NCBI GenBank assembly: GCA_003024985.2
Contig: PXIH01S0006574.1
DNA from: Euperipatoides rowelli
Lineage: Eukaryota > Onychophora > Udeonychophora > Euonychophora > Peripatopsidae
DNA: 19,014 bases
Direction: 5' to 3' (one strand)
In this document: piece by piece, positions 17,701-19,014 of the stretch
Layout: each line of letters opens with the position of its first letter
How positions within the stretch are numbered: position 1 is the stretch's first letter
Position numbers and translations under genes: made by a program
Notes under the pieces: model-generated
Told to the model about the DNA's origin: nothing
Seen by the model: the letters and a program-made list of their open reading frames with translations, nothing else
The model's database searches: none

Positions 17701-19014
17701 AAAATTATAATTTAAAAAAAAAAAAAATTATTTAAAAGTGTCAAAATAACTATTTGCATAATAGGTTAATAGCCTACTGCATTTCTTTTCATTGATACAG
17801 TAAAATCTAATTAGCCTAGACTCCTGCTAAAGTTTGACAAGGAAAAAAATATAGAGTTTTAGGATTTAAGGAAAGAACATGACCCGGGATATATTTTTAA
17901 CAAAATTTAGGTTTTTCATTCCATTTAGACTTTTTGCCTTGGGCATCTATTGCATTGTTCACCTAAAATTACTTGTTGTATTTACAGTATATATAGGCCT
18001 ATGCTATATGATTTAGTAAGCAGTTGTGGAACATACTGTAATTTCATTGATTGTTTACTGGTCAATTGATATTGCTGTCTTTCTCAAAACATCACAAAAG
18101 TTATCAATATAAACAAAGCTCACAATATGCCTGTCTTTAAATTGCATCAATAAATGATAAGCTTGACTTAAATAAAAATAAACAGTTCTCATTTATCTGC
18201 ATATTTTTTTAGAATTTATAATTTCTACTGTTAAATAAAATTATTTTGGATTTTATTTCGAGAAAATTTTAAGAGGCTTAACACCAGGTTCTGACTAGCT
18301 ACAAAATATGCTATATTGATTGAATGGATAGATGAAAAAATCAGTCTAATGGGAGGGTTAGGATCGGTTTAGAAGAGAGAAAATTTTGTAACTTATAGTG
18401 ATATGAATGAGTGAGTGATAAGAAATAATGATTATGGGTCATTCTCCAAAAAAGGGAAGATTTGATTTTAAAATTTTTTAATTTGAAAATATTTTATTTC
18501 AACCTAATTTTTTTTATAAGTTATATTTCAATACTGTATATACATCCATTGCTCAAGTAGTGGTCCTGATCATTAAAATGTATTTTTCTTTAAAAAAAAT
18601 ATTTAAATAAATGGATAGGTCACGGAAGTGAGGAAACGGTAACGAAATGGAGAATTTGATTTGAGAGGAAATAACAGCAATGAATGATTTTACATAACAA
18701 AATAGAAGACCTTTATCAACACATTATAAAGAGAAGGTAAACATATCCAACTGTTTTCAAATTAAATTCAGTATATAGGCTATATTTTATTTTTGCAAAT
18801 ATTGATAAAACTACTGTAGATTATTTTAATGGAAACAAACGGATACTAAATATGAGAACTACTTATGGTCTATTCCATGTAAACAGGGACATAATTTATA
18901 AAAAATAAAAATGCACTAGACACAGTGAAACCATTGTTTATACATTACTTTAGTAGTCTTGAGTGATTTTCGATTATAGACAAAAAATCGAAATTGAATT
19001 GAGCTAGCACAAAA
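14752..19014 (+). other. CBP/p300 intron 2, second part; no gene seen
   Basis: AT-rich intronic DNA reaching the window edge. It contains an (AAT)n microsatellite at about 14924-14940, a short CA run at about 16235-16245, long A and T runs, and recurrent words TACAGTA/TACTGTA (for example near 15303, 15694, 17205, 18536) and TAGGCCTA (near 17995). No frame matches the continuation of CBP/p300, so the next exon lies further right. I saw no RNA gene. Confidence 0.55.

Noticed and set aside
1-19014. tRNA, rRNA and CRISPR features
   Set aside because: No tRNA box pairs, rRNA-like blocks or regularly spaced direct repeats were seen.

Overview
This is eukaryotic, AT-rich genomic DNA, most likely from an invertebrate deuterostome. 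An echinoderm or hemichordate is my guess, from the CBP/p300 N-terminus and base composition; it is not proven. The sequence contains a few N bases and many homopolymer runs. Some of the frame breaks described below could therefore be sequencing errors rather than true decay.

Left block, 1-2540, minus strand. This is a compact run of short reading frames, each preceded by CCAAT and TATA-type elements. It comprises an open frame of at least 185 codons running off the left edge, a 63-codon single-pass membrane protein with a near-ideal promoter, and a broken proline-rich, Cys-containing gene with a basic tail. I recognise none of these products. Upstream of them, at 2540-3330, lie decayed tandem repeats loaded with ETS (CCGGAAGT), YY1-like (GCCATCTT), CRE-like and TGACCTTGA sites.

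Middle block, 3358-6784. A relic of a LINE endonuclease is followed by an unrecognised intron-bearing gene or pseudogene on the minus strand (4049-5381). After that comes a relic of a LINE reverse transcriptase with a damaged catalytic box (5683-6784). From 6785 to about 8800 I see no gene.

Right block, 8800-19014, plus strand. This is the 5' end of the CBP/p300 (CREBBP/EP300-type) histone acetyltransferase gene. Coding exon 1 (9379-9469) and exon 2 (9817-10595) join in phase and give the first 290 residues, including the conserved N-terminal acidic Leu-Pro-Asp-Glu-Leu segment and an LxxLL nuclear-receptor box. The rest of the window is its second intron, which exceeds 8.4 kb. It contains another LINE fragment (14291-14751, plus strand), a C-rich tract able to form a G-quadruplex on the opposite strand, and many copies of the words TACAGTA/TACTGTA and TAGGCCTA. 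All catalytic and zinc-finger domains of CBP/p300 lie beyond the right edge.
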